Source of the DNA: Butyricimonas faecalis
GTDB taxonomy: Bacteria; Bacteroidota; Bacteroidia; Bacteroidales; Marinifilaceae
NCBI RefSeq assembly: GCF_003991565.1
Contig: NZ_CP032819.1
Location: 1,674,001 to 1,738,000, forward strand
DNA: 64,000 nt
Reading direction: 5' to 3'
The position numbers were made by a program, and so were the translations under genes. Under the pieces are notes generated by a model. The model did no database searches, had not been told where the DNA came from, and saw nothing but the letters and a program-made list of their open reading frames with translations. Of this stretch, positions 1 to 9,240 are shown one piece after another (the stretch's first letter is position 1; each line of letters opens with the position of its first letter).

Positions 1-93
1 GAGAGGTCCAAATATCTCAAATTAAATGTCAGGGGCATGGATGGAGTGTCTTTTGAAAAGATTCTTTTGCCGTTCCAAAACATGGAAGCTTGA
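1..93 (+). CDS. C-terminal end of an unknown upstream gene
   Basis: Frame 1 is open from the window edge to a TGA at 91-93 and encodes about 30 residues ending in LLPFQNMEA. The next gene starts 66 bases later on the same strand, so this could be the first visible member of the operon that follows. The fragment is too short to assign a family or to be certain that it is coding. Confidence 0.5.
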   Translation, partial: ERSKYLKLNVRGMDGVSFEKILLPFQNMEA

Positions 94-159
94 TTTGAGA
101 TAGTGGCAATCACTAATGCCAACAAAAGTACAATTAAAATAAAGATTAAAGAAGTTCAT

Positions 160-1347
160 ATGAATAAAAAGTTCATTATTCCGATTGTGATCTGTACAAT
201 CATCATTATTGCAGTTATCTCTACCTGCGTTGGGAAGGGTAGTAAGATCAAACTAACATGGGATGCAGTACCTGCTCCAAAGGAAACAAAAGACTCTATT
301 GAGCTAAAAGTATATGTAGAAAATTCCGGTAGTATGGATGCGTATATGTGTGCTGGATCAAATCTAAAAGATGCAGTTTTTGATTATGTAAGCGACTTGA
401 AGCGATTGACTACATCCTGTTCATTGTACTATATCAATTCGAAAGTTATCCCTTTCACTGGGGACTTAAATACATATATTAAAAATCTTACCCCACAATC
501 TTTTGCTAAAGCTGGTGGAAACCGAACGAATACAGACCTTCGTCAGATTTTTGACACGATAGTAAAGGCTAATGGCAAACAAACGGTTTCTATATTTATC
601 TCAGATTGTATCCTTGACATTCCTCAGAATGCGATTGATTTTTTAGGGAATTACCAGATTTCTATTAAAAACACGTTTAATGAAGCTCTGGCAAAAAATC
701 CCGAATTGGGAGTTGAAATAATCAAACTTGACTCCAAATTTAGTGGTTTTTGGTTTTGCGGACATAATCGGGAATTTTTGAAGGATGTAAAACGACCTTA
801 CTATATTTGGGTAATTGGTAATCAAAGGTATTTGGCTGAATTCAACCAAAAGGTTCCTGTCGAGAATATTATAGGCGGTATTAAAGAATATTGTGCGTAC
901 GCAGCTCCACAGAAAATACCATTCGATATGAGTAAAAGTACTTATGTAACAAACCATTCAGGAAAAATACATATTGAATTACTCGTAAATTTAAGAGGAT
1001 CGTTGCAAAGCAGCAATCTGTATAAGAATATTGCACAATACAAATCTGCTAACCCTCAACAAGTAGCAGTGGCGTCGGTTGAAGAGATTATTGCTACAGA
1101 TAGTCCGTATAGCCATGTTGTCACTTTAGAAATCTCCAATCCCGAGACATTGAAATCAGAAACGGTTTCTTTTTCTTACCCTTATTTGGCAACATGGATA
1201 TCTAATTCAGATGACACAACAGGACAAAATATAAAAGAAAATCTTGACAAAACAACAGGACTAATGGCACTGATTAAGGGTGTGGCAGAAGTCTATAAGA
1301 ACTCAACTACATATGGATCGGTTTCCTTTGAATTAAAAAATAAATAA
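160..1347 (+). CDS. membrane-anchored von Willebrand factor A-like protein
   Basis: This 395-residue protein is the first complete gene of the eight-gene operon. The ATG at 160 is preferred to an in-frame ATG at 103, because it places a short basic N-terminus directly before a hydrophobic segment (about residues 4-22), which should anchor the protein with most of it outside the cytoplasm. The body has a vWA-like pattern: a strand leading into ENSGSM (residues 54-59) where a MIDAS site would have DxSGS, a Thr-containing NTDL near residue 125, and a strand ending in ISD (Asp about 149). The first MIDAS position is Glu-Asn rather than Asp, so metal binding may be weakened. The C-terminal half is not recognised. 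vWA domains usually mediate protein contacts, so an assembly or sensing role is inferred. The domain call rests on motif reading only. Confidence 0.6.
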   Translation: MNKKFIIPIVICTIIIIAVISTCVGKGSKIKLTWDAVPAPKETKDSIELKVYVENSGSMDAYMCAGSNLKDAVFDYVSDLKRLTTSCSLYYINSKVIPFTGDLNTYIKNLTPQSFAKAGGNRTNTDLRQIFDTIVKANGKQTVSIFISDCILDIPQNAIDFLGNYQISIKNTFNEALAKNPELGVEIIKLDSKFSGFWFCGHNREFLKDVKRPYYIWVIGNQRYLAEFNQKVPVENIIGGIKEYCAYAAPQKIPFDMSKSTYVTNHSGKIHIELLVNLRGSLQSSNLYKNIAQYKSANPQQVAVASVEEIIATDSPYSHVVTLEISNPETLKSETVSFSYPYLATWISNSDDTTGQNIKENLDKTTGLMALIKGVAEVYKNSTTYGSVSFELKNK

Positions 1348-1358
1348 AGTTAAATATC

Positions 1359-1817
1359 ATGAGTGAATTTTTTGGAAGTATCTACTGCTGGCTCGAAGAC
1401 TTCTTTGGAATAGAACTTGCAGAGTATCTTTGGGGAGAATCATCTCCAGAGCAGTTAAGCAACATGTTTATTGGCATCGGCCTTACCATGTTGGTGATTT
1501 CCCTAATTGTAGCTGTCTGCTACTATTACATTATTAATCATCCACGCCTGAACAATTGGTGGGGATGGCTTATATTCTTGGGTATTAACGCTGTGATAAA
1601 CTTTGTAGTCGGATGGCAATGGGTTCTTAAAGATTATTATGCAGGATTAATGGTAAAAAAAGATGCCGCGACCCAAAAGATGGTTGACCTTCCTATCTAC
1701 TCAGATGACATCCTTGCATTTGGAGTTACCAATATGCTTGATGCTATCATAGCTTTCATCATATTCTCGTATATTATCAAGTGGTGGAGTACAAACTGCT
1801 CCCGAGCTCCATTTTAA
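1359..1817 (+). CDS. small multi-spanning membrane protein of the island operon
   Basis: This 152-residue protein starts 11 bases after the vWA-like gene. It has an acidic, aromatic N-terminus (residues 1-33) and three hydrophobic segments at about 36-60, 67-90 and 117-143. A polar loop of about 25 residues lies between the second and third. No family motif is recognisable. The position between the vWA-like anchor and the tubulin-like gene, with 19 bases to the next start, suggests a membrane subunit or docking partner of the same complex. That role is inferred from context only. Confidence 0.6.
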   Translation: MSEFFGSIYCWLEDFFGIELAEYLWGESSPEQLSNMFIGIGLTMLVISLIVAVCYYYIINHPRLNNWWGWLIFLGINAVINFVVGWQWVLKDYYAGLMVKKDAATQKMVDLPIYSDDILAFGVTNMLDAIIAFIIFSYIIKWWSTNCSRAPF

Positions 1818-1836
1818 CATATAAATATTATTAATC

Positions 1837-3231
1837 ATGGCCAAACTATATGTATTCGGAATTGGAGGAACAGGTGCACGTGTTCTCCGTTCTTTCACAA
1901 TGATGATGGCGGCAGGTGTAAATATTGGTGCAGACGAAATCGTGCCTATTATTATCGACCCCGACGCTTCTAATGCAGACTTAACAAGAACTGTAGCCCT
2001 TATGAACACCTACAGGACTATTCATTCTTCCCTTTCATTCACCCCGAAAAATGAGTCAACTTTCTTTAGAAAAGAGCTGTCCCAAATTCTTGTGAACTAT
2101 ACTCTTCGCATAAATGACACCGATGATAAGACATTTTTGCAGTTTATTGATCTTCCTTCCATGGATAAATCATCGCAGGCCATGATGAGAATGCTATTCT
2201 CTGAAAAGAACCTCGGCTCGTCTATGGATGTAGGCTTCAAGGGCAACCCCAATATCGGGAGTATTGTACTCAATCAAATTGTGGATTCTAATGACTTCCA
2301 GGATTTCGCCAACAACTTCGAATCGGGTGACAAGATTTTTATCATTAGTTCCATTTTTGGTGGAACTGGTGCAAGTGGTTTTCCTCTTTTATTGAAAACT
2401 CTTCGCACTGGAACTAACTTCCCAAACAATGATCTGATTAACCATGCAGAAATTGGTGCCATCACCATTCTTCCATATTTCAAACTGAAGAATGACGATG
2501 AAAGCGAGATTGATTCATCGACCTTCATCTCTAAGACCAAATCCGCATTGGCTTATTACGAAAACAATATCAGCAAGAATAAGTCTATTGATGCGCTTTA
2601 TTTTCTTGCTGATAATGTTACAAATACCTATGAAAACCACGAAGGTGGATCAGCGCAGCAAAACGATGCTCATCTCGTAGAATTCCTTGCTGCTACTGCT
2701 ATCGTGGATTTCAGTAACAAGCAACACGCAAATACGTCAAACAAAGAACTTGGTCTGAAGGAACTCACTAATTCTGTTACATTCGACTCCTTCTACGAGA
2801 ATCAAAAACGTTTGCTTTTCGCCCCTTTGACAGAGTTCATGATGATGACCAACTGCCTGAATCACAAATTTGACTATTATTCGTCTAAGGATTTCAATGC
2901 CAACAATGACAACTTCAATGGTCTGTACGGGTCTTCTTTTATGACGGAGCTTCAGAACCTTACAGGTTTGTTCATCGAATGGCTTGACGAAATGAAGAGA
3001 AATAAACGCTCATTAGATCTTTTCAACCTTAACACAAAAGATAAACCTTTTGAGGTCGTCACAGGAGTTAAGCCTAAAAAGATAATCAGCCTTAAATCTG
3101 ATTATGATTTAGTGACCGATCGTTTGAACTCAGCTGTCAAGAAATGCCAAAGTAAAGAAGACAACGACAAGTTCCTTGAAATGTTCTTCCTTGCCATGAG
3201 AAAATTGTTTAACGAAAAATTTAATGCGTAG
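1837..3231 (+). CDS. tubulin/FtsZ-like NTPase
   Basis: This 464-residue protein resembles the bacterial tubulin-like family. Near the N-terminus, FGIGGTGARVL (residues 7-17) matches the first glycine-rich nucleotide loop. A strand ending in FGGTGASG (174-181) matches the tubulin signature loop (GGGTGS/TG in FtsZ). The segment EIVPIIIDPDASNADL after the first helix suits a Rossmann-type GTPase domain. The C-terminal 130 residues are charged and not recognisable. There is no transmembrane segment, so the protein should be cytoplasmic. In known members GTP binding drives filament assembly; whether this one polymerises cannot be told from sequence. It lies 2 bases upstream of an actin/Hsp70-like gene, which implies a functional pair. 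Confidence 0.72.
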   Translation: MAKLYVFGIGGTGARVLRSFTMMMAAGVNIGADEIVPIIIDPDASNADLTRTVALMNTYRTIHSSLSFTPKNESTFFRKELSQILVNYTLRINDTDDKTFLQFIDLPSMDKSSQAMMRMLFSEKNLGSSMDVGFKGNPNIGSIVLNQIVDSNDFQDFANNFESGDKIFIISSIFGGTGASGFPLLLKTLRTGTNFPNNDLINHAEIGAITILPYFKLKNDDESEIDSSTFISKTKSALAYYENNISKNKSIDALYFLADNVTNTYENHEGGSAQQNDAHLVEFLAATAIVDFSNKQHANTSNKELGLKELTNSVTFDSFYENQKRLLFAPLTEFMMMTNCLNHKFDYYSSKDFNANNDNFNGLYGSSFMTELQNLTGLFIEWLDEMKRNKRSLDLFNLNTKDKPFEVVTGVKPKKIISLKSDYDLVTDRLNSAVKKCQSKEDNDKFLEMFFLAMRKLFNEKFNA

Positions 3232-3233
3232 CC

Positions 3234-6200
3234 ATGTCAAAAGTATTTAGACTATATCGAGAGGGAACGTCCACCATTCGAGAATGGAACGAAAGCCCAG
3301 CATTCCCATACAATTCCAATGCTCGGGACACAATAGAAGATCCCGATGGAGCAAGTGCCAAAAATGAAATTACTTCAATCCCGTCTCCGTTTGCAAGAAT
3401 AGATCTTGTGAAAACAGCCTTTAAGGAAGTATGTCGTAGAGCGACTCGTGATATTAGAGAGTTGGAAGGCAACACCATATTTCATAAGATGGTGTCAGAT
3501 ACTTTAGATGTCGGTGAGATCTTTTTCAATATCGATAAATTCAAAGATAAGATTGAAATCATCACTTGGAATCCGTCCGTGATGATTGATGCTCTGAAGA
3601 ACGACCAAAACGCAAGCCACTTCTATGTGGCCGATGCCCTACAGAAGTATCTTGTTTCCGATGCTCGCACATATAACTTCGGACAGTTGAAGAACATCTA
3701 TCTTCTGAATTATACGAATGGGCCAGATGAATTAAACATCATCGGTGCCACTTCACCGTCAACGTTATTCTTTAGCGGTGCGAATAGCCTTGAATATATT
3801 CAGGACATATTCTTTGCAAACAATGACCGCCCATTTGACGGCGACTATGTACCCCTTTATAAAAGAGACTTCGACTACATTAAGGCATGGTGGACACTCC
3901 GAAAGACAATCCCCGGCTTCTCAAACCTGTTCCCAGAAATTGAGAATTATCTTAACTTGACATTCAGGGCTATTTCAGACCAGATAATCAAGAACAAGTT
4001 AAACGAGATTACCCCAGCATCAGCTAAGGATTTCTCTTATATTGACGTGCAGTCACATCAACAGAGTAACCAGGTTGAAGTTCTTGGTACTGTCCTGTTT
4101 AAGAAGAAATCTTCAAGAGAAATTGAAAACGAGTTTACAATCCGTCCCGAACGAAGCGTAGCAGGTGTGAAGCCTCTTGTTCTTCCCGTTGAAGCAGGAA
4201 ATAAATATGCTAGTCTGCAATATGCTAATGGTACATGGGGAAACACAAATAGAGCACCATACAAACCAAATGTTTCTAACATCGAACGTAGAACGCTACC
4301 TTATGAAGGCTCAACTTTTGCATATTTGACCATAGGAGATTTCCTTGAAGATTCTATAGTCAAGGTCCCTCATTCTTTGAATAAGAAGTATTTCTTCGAC
4401 GGGAATATTAAAGATGTAGAGCAGATGACCTCTTTCTTACTCCCGATTAAGCCTCTTTACTTCAAGTACTTCTCCATTGAAACACTCAACTCAATTATGC
4501 CAGACGGTAAACCAGCGTTTGAGATGGAATCCATTGCCGGTGGCTCAGTAAATGTAGTTATACGCATACCTATTATGGGTAATGGTAATATAACTTACAT
4601 TGAGTATCAGCGTATCTATTATGCCCAGAGGCAAGCTGAAGTCTCAGAGACTCAAAACTCTGGTGGCATGACAACCTTCGATTTTACAGGTCTTGTAATG
4701 CCTGCCATAAAGTTCCAAAATGAGGACGATGCTCTATATACGGTTTCCTGCGTAAGTACATTCTCCAATCAATTCAATTTTGATTTTTACCGAGAAGGGG
4801 AAATCATACGTGATATTCCTGTTGATTGCAGAAACAAAGAAAAAGGCCTGTTCGACTTTAAGGCCGAAACCTATACAATCCAGAATAGCAACTTTGACTT
4901 TATCAGAGTTTCTAATAAGGGAGGCGTTAGCAATGTAATTATTCCAAACTTCCTCACACATCAAAATCTGGAAGACTTTGAATTTGCTGTTGACTTGGGT
5001 ACATCCAATACACATATTGAATTTAAGAAAGCTGACAATAATAGTTCTGACTCTTTCAACTATAAAGACTCAGAATCTATATTCGCAGAGTTCTTTGTTC
5101 AGTCCTTCCGCGAAATTCAAGGAAAACTCATTCCTTTAGATTTGATTGATGAAAACGACTTGATGGTTCGTGATTTCATTCCTGCTGTGGTAGGAGATGA
5201 CTCAGATTTTTCTTTCCCAACACGAACCGCTTTGTCATATGCAAAATCTACTGACTGGACGGAGAAATTAAGAACATTCGGCTTAATAAATTTCGATATT
5301 ACATACAATAAAAAATTAGGCATTGCATACAATGCAAAGCCTATGGTCAATATAAAATGGAGTAGCAAGCCTAATGCACAATCAGCAATGCAAGCTTACA
5401 TCCGTAATATCATGATGATAATTCGCAACAAGGTCATTGCAAATAACGGTAGCCTTGCGCGAACAAAAATCACATGGTTCTATCCAAACAGCATGTCACC
5501 GCGCCGCCTTGCTCAACTACGCATGGCATGGAACGACTCCTACACAGAATTGTTTAACCATGATGGTGCGACAAGAAATCTATCAGAGTCTGTTGCTCCA
5601 ATACAATTCTACTTCCGTAGATATGCGACAGCAACGAACCTCGTTAATGTGGATATTGGTGGTGGCACTACTGATATTGCCTTCTCTTCAAACGGCAAAG
5701 TAGAATATATCACGTCATTTAAGTTCGCTGCGAACTCGCTCTTTGAGGATTCTTTCTCTGACATTAATCCTAATAATGGTATTGTAGACTGGTTCAAGAA
5801 TGACATTCTCGGACTTCTTCAGTCAAAACCAGAACTTAACGAACTAGTAAACATCTTTAATAGCAACCTCGGACAACCTGCAAATATGGCATCATTCCTT
5901 TTCTCGCTGAAAGATAATTCTGCCACAAAAGGACTTGCCCGTAATAATATTGATTTCAATAAGATACTTCAAAATGACACGAAGTTTAAGGTGGTGTTCA
6001 TCATCTTCTATACTGCCATCATTTATCATATCGCTCAAATTGTAAAGGCAAAAGGGCTGAAAGCACCTCGTCATATAGCATTTAGCGGTAATGGTAGCAA
6101 GATTATTAGCATCATATCGTCTGACGCAAAAATTCTTGGTAAATACACAAAAATCATCTTCGAGAAAGTTTTGGAATCTGAATATGGTTCTGCCCTTGAT

Positions 6201-6665
6201 ATTCTTGGATTGGAGCAGGGCTCTAATCCTAAGGAATCCACATGCAAGGGTGGCTTGATTGCAACAGAAGCTTACGATGAAGAGCCGGAAACTTTAGTTC
6301 TCCGTGACTCATCTGGCAAACTGGCTGGTGCAAGTGATACCTATGCGTCAATTTCTGAAACTCAAAAAGCAGATATTGTTAAGTCTGTAAAAGACTTCTT
6401 CCGATTTACTCTTACTGAAATGCCATCAGCATTCAACTTAGACAACAACTTCGGTGTTGATAACGTCACTATGAAGATTGCGAGAGAAGAATGCACAAAG
6501 GACTTGGAAACATACCTTGATAAAGGTATAGAACTCTCTATTAAAGAGTCCGGAAATAAGGATAATCTCATTGAGGATGCAATTACGTTCTATCCAATTA
6601 AGGGAGTCCTTCAGTCTCTTTCAAGCAAAATTCAAGAGTATTATTTAGAAAATTCAAGTATATGA
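3234..6665 (+). CDS. large protein with C-terminal actin/Hsp70-like ATPase domain
   Basis: This 1143-residue protein has a long N-terminal region (about 1-580) that I do not recognise and a C-terminal actin/Hsp70-fold ATPase. The three ATPase motifs are in the expected order: phosphate-1 loop DLGTSNT at 587-593, phosphate-2 loop DIGGGTTD at 807-814, and adenosine motif HIAFSGNGSK at 947-956. Spacing is wider than in DnaK or MreB, so the domain carries insertions. The overall plan, a large protein with a late actin-like domain, recalls SrfB-type proteins, but I cannot confirm that. No signal peptide or membrane helix is visible. The start is 2 bases after the tubulin-like stop, and the TGA overlaps the next ATG, which indicates translational coupling. 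Confidence 0.7.
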   Translation: MSKVFRLYREGTSTIREWNESPAFPYNSNARDTIEDPDGASAKNEITSIPSPFARIDLVKTAFKEVCRRATRDIRELEGNTIFHKMVSDTLDVGEIFFNIDKFKDKIEIITWNPSVMIDALKNDQNASHFYVADALQKYLVSDARTYNFGQLKNIYLLNYTNGPDELNIIGATSPSTLFFSGANSLEYIQDIFFANNDRPFDGDYVPLYKRDFDYIKAWWTLRKTIPGFSNLFPEIENYLNLTFRAISDQIIKNKLNEITPASAKDFSYIDVQSHQQSNQVEVLGTVLFKKKSSREIENEFTIRPERSVAGVKPLVLPVEAGNKYASLQYANGTWGNTNRAPYKPNVSNIERRTLPYEGSTFAYLTIGDFLEDSIVKVPHSLNKKYFFDGNIKDVEQMTSFLLPIKPLYFKYFSIETLNSIMPDGKPAFEMESIAGGSVNVVIRIPIMGNGNITYIEYQRIYYAQRQAEVSETQNSGGMTTFDFTGLVMPAIKFQNEDDALYTVSCVSTFSNQFNFDFYREGEIIRDIPVDCRNKEKGLFDFKAETYTIQNSNFDFIRVSNKGGVSNVIIPNFLTHQNLEDFEFAVDLGTSNTHIEFKKADNNSSDSFNYKDSESIFAEFFVQSFREIQGKLIPLDLIDENDLMVRDFIPAVVGDDSDFSFPTRTALSYAKSTDWTEKLRTFGLINFDITYNKKLGIAYNAKPMVNIKWSSKPNAQSAMQAYIRNIMMIIRNKVIANNGSLARTKITWFYPNSMSPRRLAQLRMAWNDSYTELFNHDGATRNLSESVAPIQFYFRRYATATNLVNVDIGGGTTDIAFSSNGKVEYITSFKFAANSLFEDSFSDINPNNGIVDWFKNDILGLLQSKPELNELVNIFNSNLGQPANMASFLFSLKDNSATKGLARNNIDFNKILQNDTKFKVVFIIFYTAIIYHIAQIVKAKGLKAPRHIAFSGNGSKIISIISSDAKILGKYTKIIFEKVLESEYGSALDILGLEQGSNPKESTCKGGLIATEAYDEEPETLVLRDSSGKLAGASDTYASISETQKADIVKSVKDFFRFTLTEMPSAFNLDNNFGVDNVTMKIAREECTKDLETYLDKGIELSIKESGNKDNLIEDAITFYPIKGVLQSLSSKIQEYYLENSSI

Positions 6666-7591
6666 AAAAAGTTTATAGTCTCATAGTGTTGACTGCCGTC
6701 TTAGCTTTATCTTCTTGTAGTTTCTTTGAGGATGATAAATCTTCAAAAGGAAAAGATGAGATTAGGACAATCGTGGAACTTCCTGATTCTGTAAAACAAA
6801 AAATTGCAGATCATGATACTCTTATGACAGAACTCTTAAATAAAGTTGATACACTTACAGCAGAGTTAAATTTAACCAAGGAAGAAAGCGCAGAGATGAA
6901 AGAAAAAATAGCAGAATTGAAAAGCCCTAAAAGTACATGGGCTTACATTTCAATTGGGGCTTTTATTCTTGGCTTGATAGCTCTTATTATATCTCTTCTT
7001 AAACCTAAAGGAATAAAAGAAAAACAGGTATATGAAATTGTTAAGAAGTCTCTTGACGAATCTCGTAGAATTAAAGAACTTCAAGTAAATGTAAACAACT
7101 TATTATCTTCACAACGCAATAATAGAATGTCAAATATAAGTTCTTCTTATGCGCCTAACTCTGACAGCCGTTTACGCCAATTGGAAAATCAAATGGCTCA
7201 AGTAATTGGAATTATTAATAAGATAACAGTCACTGCTTCCCAACCCGTATCCACACGGAAGGAGCCTGCTCCTTCACGAAAGGAAAATGAATATCAAAAA
7301 GTAGGGTATGCAAAAGTCGATACTGACATATACTTTACTACGATATATGAATCGAATCAAGAAGGTTGTGTATTTAAACTTACCTTCACCTGTCAATCTA
7401 AAGGTAAGTTTAACATTATTGCCTTGGATAAGATTCAATCTAGAAATGATTGGCAGAAGAAAGTTGAATGTAGTGGTGTTTCTATAAAAGAAGCAACAGA
7501 TTTCCGCCTTGAAGACGAGGGCATTTGTGAAAAAATTGACGATAACACATGGAAAGTCACAAAACCACTTAAAATCAAACTGATCAAGTAA
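6662..7591 (+). CDS. lipoprotein with coiled coil and internal membrane segment
   Basis: This 309-residue protein begins with a lipoprotein signal peptide: a basic start, a hydrophobic core, and lipobox ALSSC with the acylated Cys at residue 19. A heptad-rich segment (about 37-80) follows, then a strong membrane helix (about 92-114). A second charged helical stretch (about 118-180) leads to a C-terminal domain rich in beta-type residues (about 205-309). A lipid anchor plus a membrane helix in one chain is odd. It could place the coiled coil in the periplasm and the C-terminus in the cytoplasm, bridging the envelope to the NTPases. Its ATG overlaps the stop of the actin-like gene, and the next gene starts 2 bases after its own stop. 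The function is not recognised. Confidence 0.6.
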   Translation: MKKVYSLIVLTAVLALSSCSFFEDDKSSKGKDEIRTIVELPDSVKQKIADHDTLMTELLNKVDTLTAELNLTKEESAEMKEKIAELKSPKSTWAYISIGAFILGLIALIISLLKPKGIKEKQVYEIVKKSLDESRRIKELQVNVNNLLSSQRNNRMSNISSSYAPNSDSRLRQLENQMAQVIGIINKITVTASQPVSTRKEPAPSRKENEYQKVGYAKVDTDIYFTTIYESNQEGCVFKLTFTCQSKGKFNIIALDKIQSRNDWQKKVECSGVSIKEATDFRLEDEGICEKIDDNTWKVTKPLKIKLIK

Positions 7592-7593
7592 AT

Positions 7594-9234
7594 ATGTCAC
7601 TATTAGTTCCTATCATAGTTGCGTTTATAATCGCACTACAGATATTCTTCTTCGTGAAGAATGTACTACGCATGAGAGATTACAAAAAAATCTTTGCGGA
7701 AGAAAATTCTTGGGGTATCGCTCATAATCCTGAGACGAATTTCGTTTCTGGTATTTATGGACGTGGTAACAATGTTTTTGAATCAATCAAAGAATCAATC
7801 AATAAATACTTAGAAAATAATTCTGGATCAGTGATTGATTTCTCGCTTTTGAAGGATGCAGTGGACCGCCACTGTGATTCTGTGGAGAATGACATCAACA
7901 CGCTTACACCAACTCCACTGTATTGCGGGCTCGCAGGAACGATGGCAGGTGTGATTGTCGGTTTAGGTTCTCTTATTACGACGGGTAGTATAACAGACCT
8001 TCTTTCATCTGGATCTGGAAATTTTGGAACTGCCGCAGAGGGTGTAAACGATTTGTTGTCAGGGGTCGCATGGGCAATGCTTGCCAGCATCATGGGTATC
8101 ATGCTCACCACCATAGCATCATTATTATTTAAAAGGTATAAACTGCAAGGTGAATCCGGCAAGAATACATTTCTTGCATGGCTTCAGGCAAAACTACTGC
8201 CAGAGCTGCCTTCTGATACCTCCGATGCACTCAATCGCTTGGTGAAGAATCTTAATAAGTTCAACAACACTTTTGCTGAGAACACCTCTTCACTGCGCGG
8301 TGCATTGCGTGAGGTTAATGAATCCTACCGCATTCAGGGCGACGTTATCAAAGCCGTACATGACATGGACGTGATGAAGATGGCAAAAGCAAATGTTCGC
8401 GTACTTGAAGAACTGAAAGAATGTACCGACAAATTGGAGCAATTTAACAAGTATTTGGATGATATTCACGGCTATACTGATGCAATCCATACTTTTACCA
8501 CTCAATTTGAGCAAGAAGCTAACCGCTTACATGTATTAGAGGAAATTCAGCAGTTCTTTATGCGTCACAAAGCAGAAATCGCTAAAGACTCTGCTGATGT
8601 TGACGTGGCATTGCGAAATGCGCTGCGGACTTTGAAAGAAACAGCCAGCTCCAATACAAGCGAACTTAATTCAACTCTGGTTCAGCAAGCAGAAGAGTTT
8701 AAGAGAATAATTGCAGACGAGAGAGAATCTTTTGAAAGGTTAAATACTGAGTTAAGAGTTCAATTTGGAGCAGAACTAAACCAAATTCCGATGCTACAAA
8801 AGCAGCTTGTAGAAATCGCAGGAATTCCTGGCAAATTAGATAAGCTCATAGACCGCATGGAACGTTCTAACAGTTCACTTGCTTCACAAGTAAGTAGTAC
8901 AATGACACAAACTGTCAAGGAACTTACCTCTGTTTCTTTCAGAGGGGAGTTCTCGCCTTATTCAGTCCAGCCTATTCTGCCAAGATGGATGAAGTGGATT
9001 GTTGTTGTGTCAGTGATTCTTATTGCATTGGCTTGTATCACAAACACAGTCTATAATATTTGGTTCGCATCTGATAGTGCGTCGATAGAAGCTACCGTTG
9101 AAGATATAGATGAGAAAACAGACTCCACTTTGGTTATACAACAAATGAAGGACAGTGTACAGATGAATCCTGTTCAACAACCTGCCCAAGCGGCTTCTGT
9201 ACAGCAAGTCCCTTCTCAAAATGCTAACAATTAA
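7594..9234 (+). CDS. MotA/TolQ/ExbB-superfamily (ZorA-like) channel protein
   Basis: This 546-residue protein has a first membrane helix at 4-22 and the characteristic MotA/TolQ/ExbB pair at about 109-129 (GLAGTMAGVIVGLGSL) and 152-179. The Gly/Ala/Thr-rich packing and the TPTPLYCGLAGT entry to the second helix are typical of proton-channel proteins. A long helical, probably cytoplasmic, region (about 180-455) follows, as in the ZorA tail. Unlike MotA it also has a last membrane helix near 467-488 and a Gln/Pro-rich end. MotA-type proteins form a pentamer around two MotB-type subunits and turn ion flow into torque; the MotB partner is encoded 6 bases downstream. The superfamily call is firm. 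The ZorA comparison is by architecture and gene order only. Confidence 0.78.
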   Translation: MSLLVPIIVAFIIALQIFFFVKNVLRMRDYKKIFAEENSWGIAHNPETNFVSGIYGRGNNVFESIKESINKYLENNSGSVIDFSLLKDAVDRHCDSVENDINTLTPTPLYCGLAGTMAGVIVGLGSLITTGSITDLLSSGSGNFGTAAEGVNDLLSGVAWAMLASIMGIMLTTIASLLFKRYKLQGESGKNTFLAWLQAKLLPELPSDTSDALNRLVKNLNKFNNTFAENTSSLRGALREVNESYRIQGDVIKAVHDMDVMKMAKANVRVLEELKECTDKLEQFNKYLDDIHGYTDAIHTFTTQFEQEANRLHVLEEIQQFFMRHKAEIAKDSADVDVALRNALRTLKETASSNTSELNSTLVQQAEEFKRIIADERESFERLNTELRVQFGAELNQIPMLQKQLVEIAGIPGKLDKLIDRMERSNSSLASQVSSTMTQTVKELTSVSFRGEFSPYSVQPILPRWMKWIVVVSVILIALACITNTVYNIWFASDSASIEATVEDIDEKTDSTLVIQQMKDSVQMNPVQQPAQAASVQQVPSQNANN

Positions 9235-9240
9235 GTATAT

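Noticed and set aside
103..159. Use of the upstream ATG at 103 for the vWA-like protein
   Set aside because: It would put about 19 polar residues before the membrane anchor; the ATG at 160 gives the expected short basic N-terminus.
1837..6665. Plasmid partition locus (TubZ or ParM type)
   Set aside because: There is no small DNA-binding adaptor gene and no iteron-like centromere, and the genes are embedded among membrane and protease genes.
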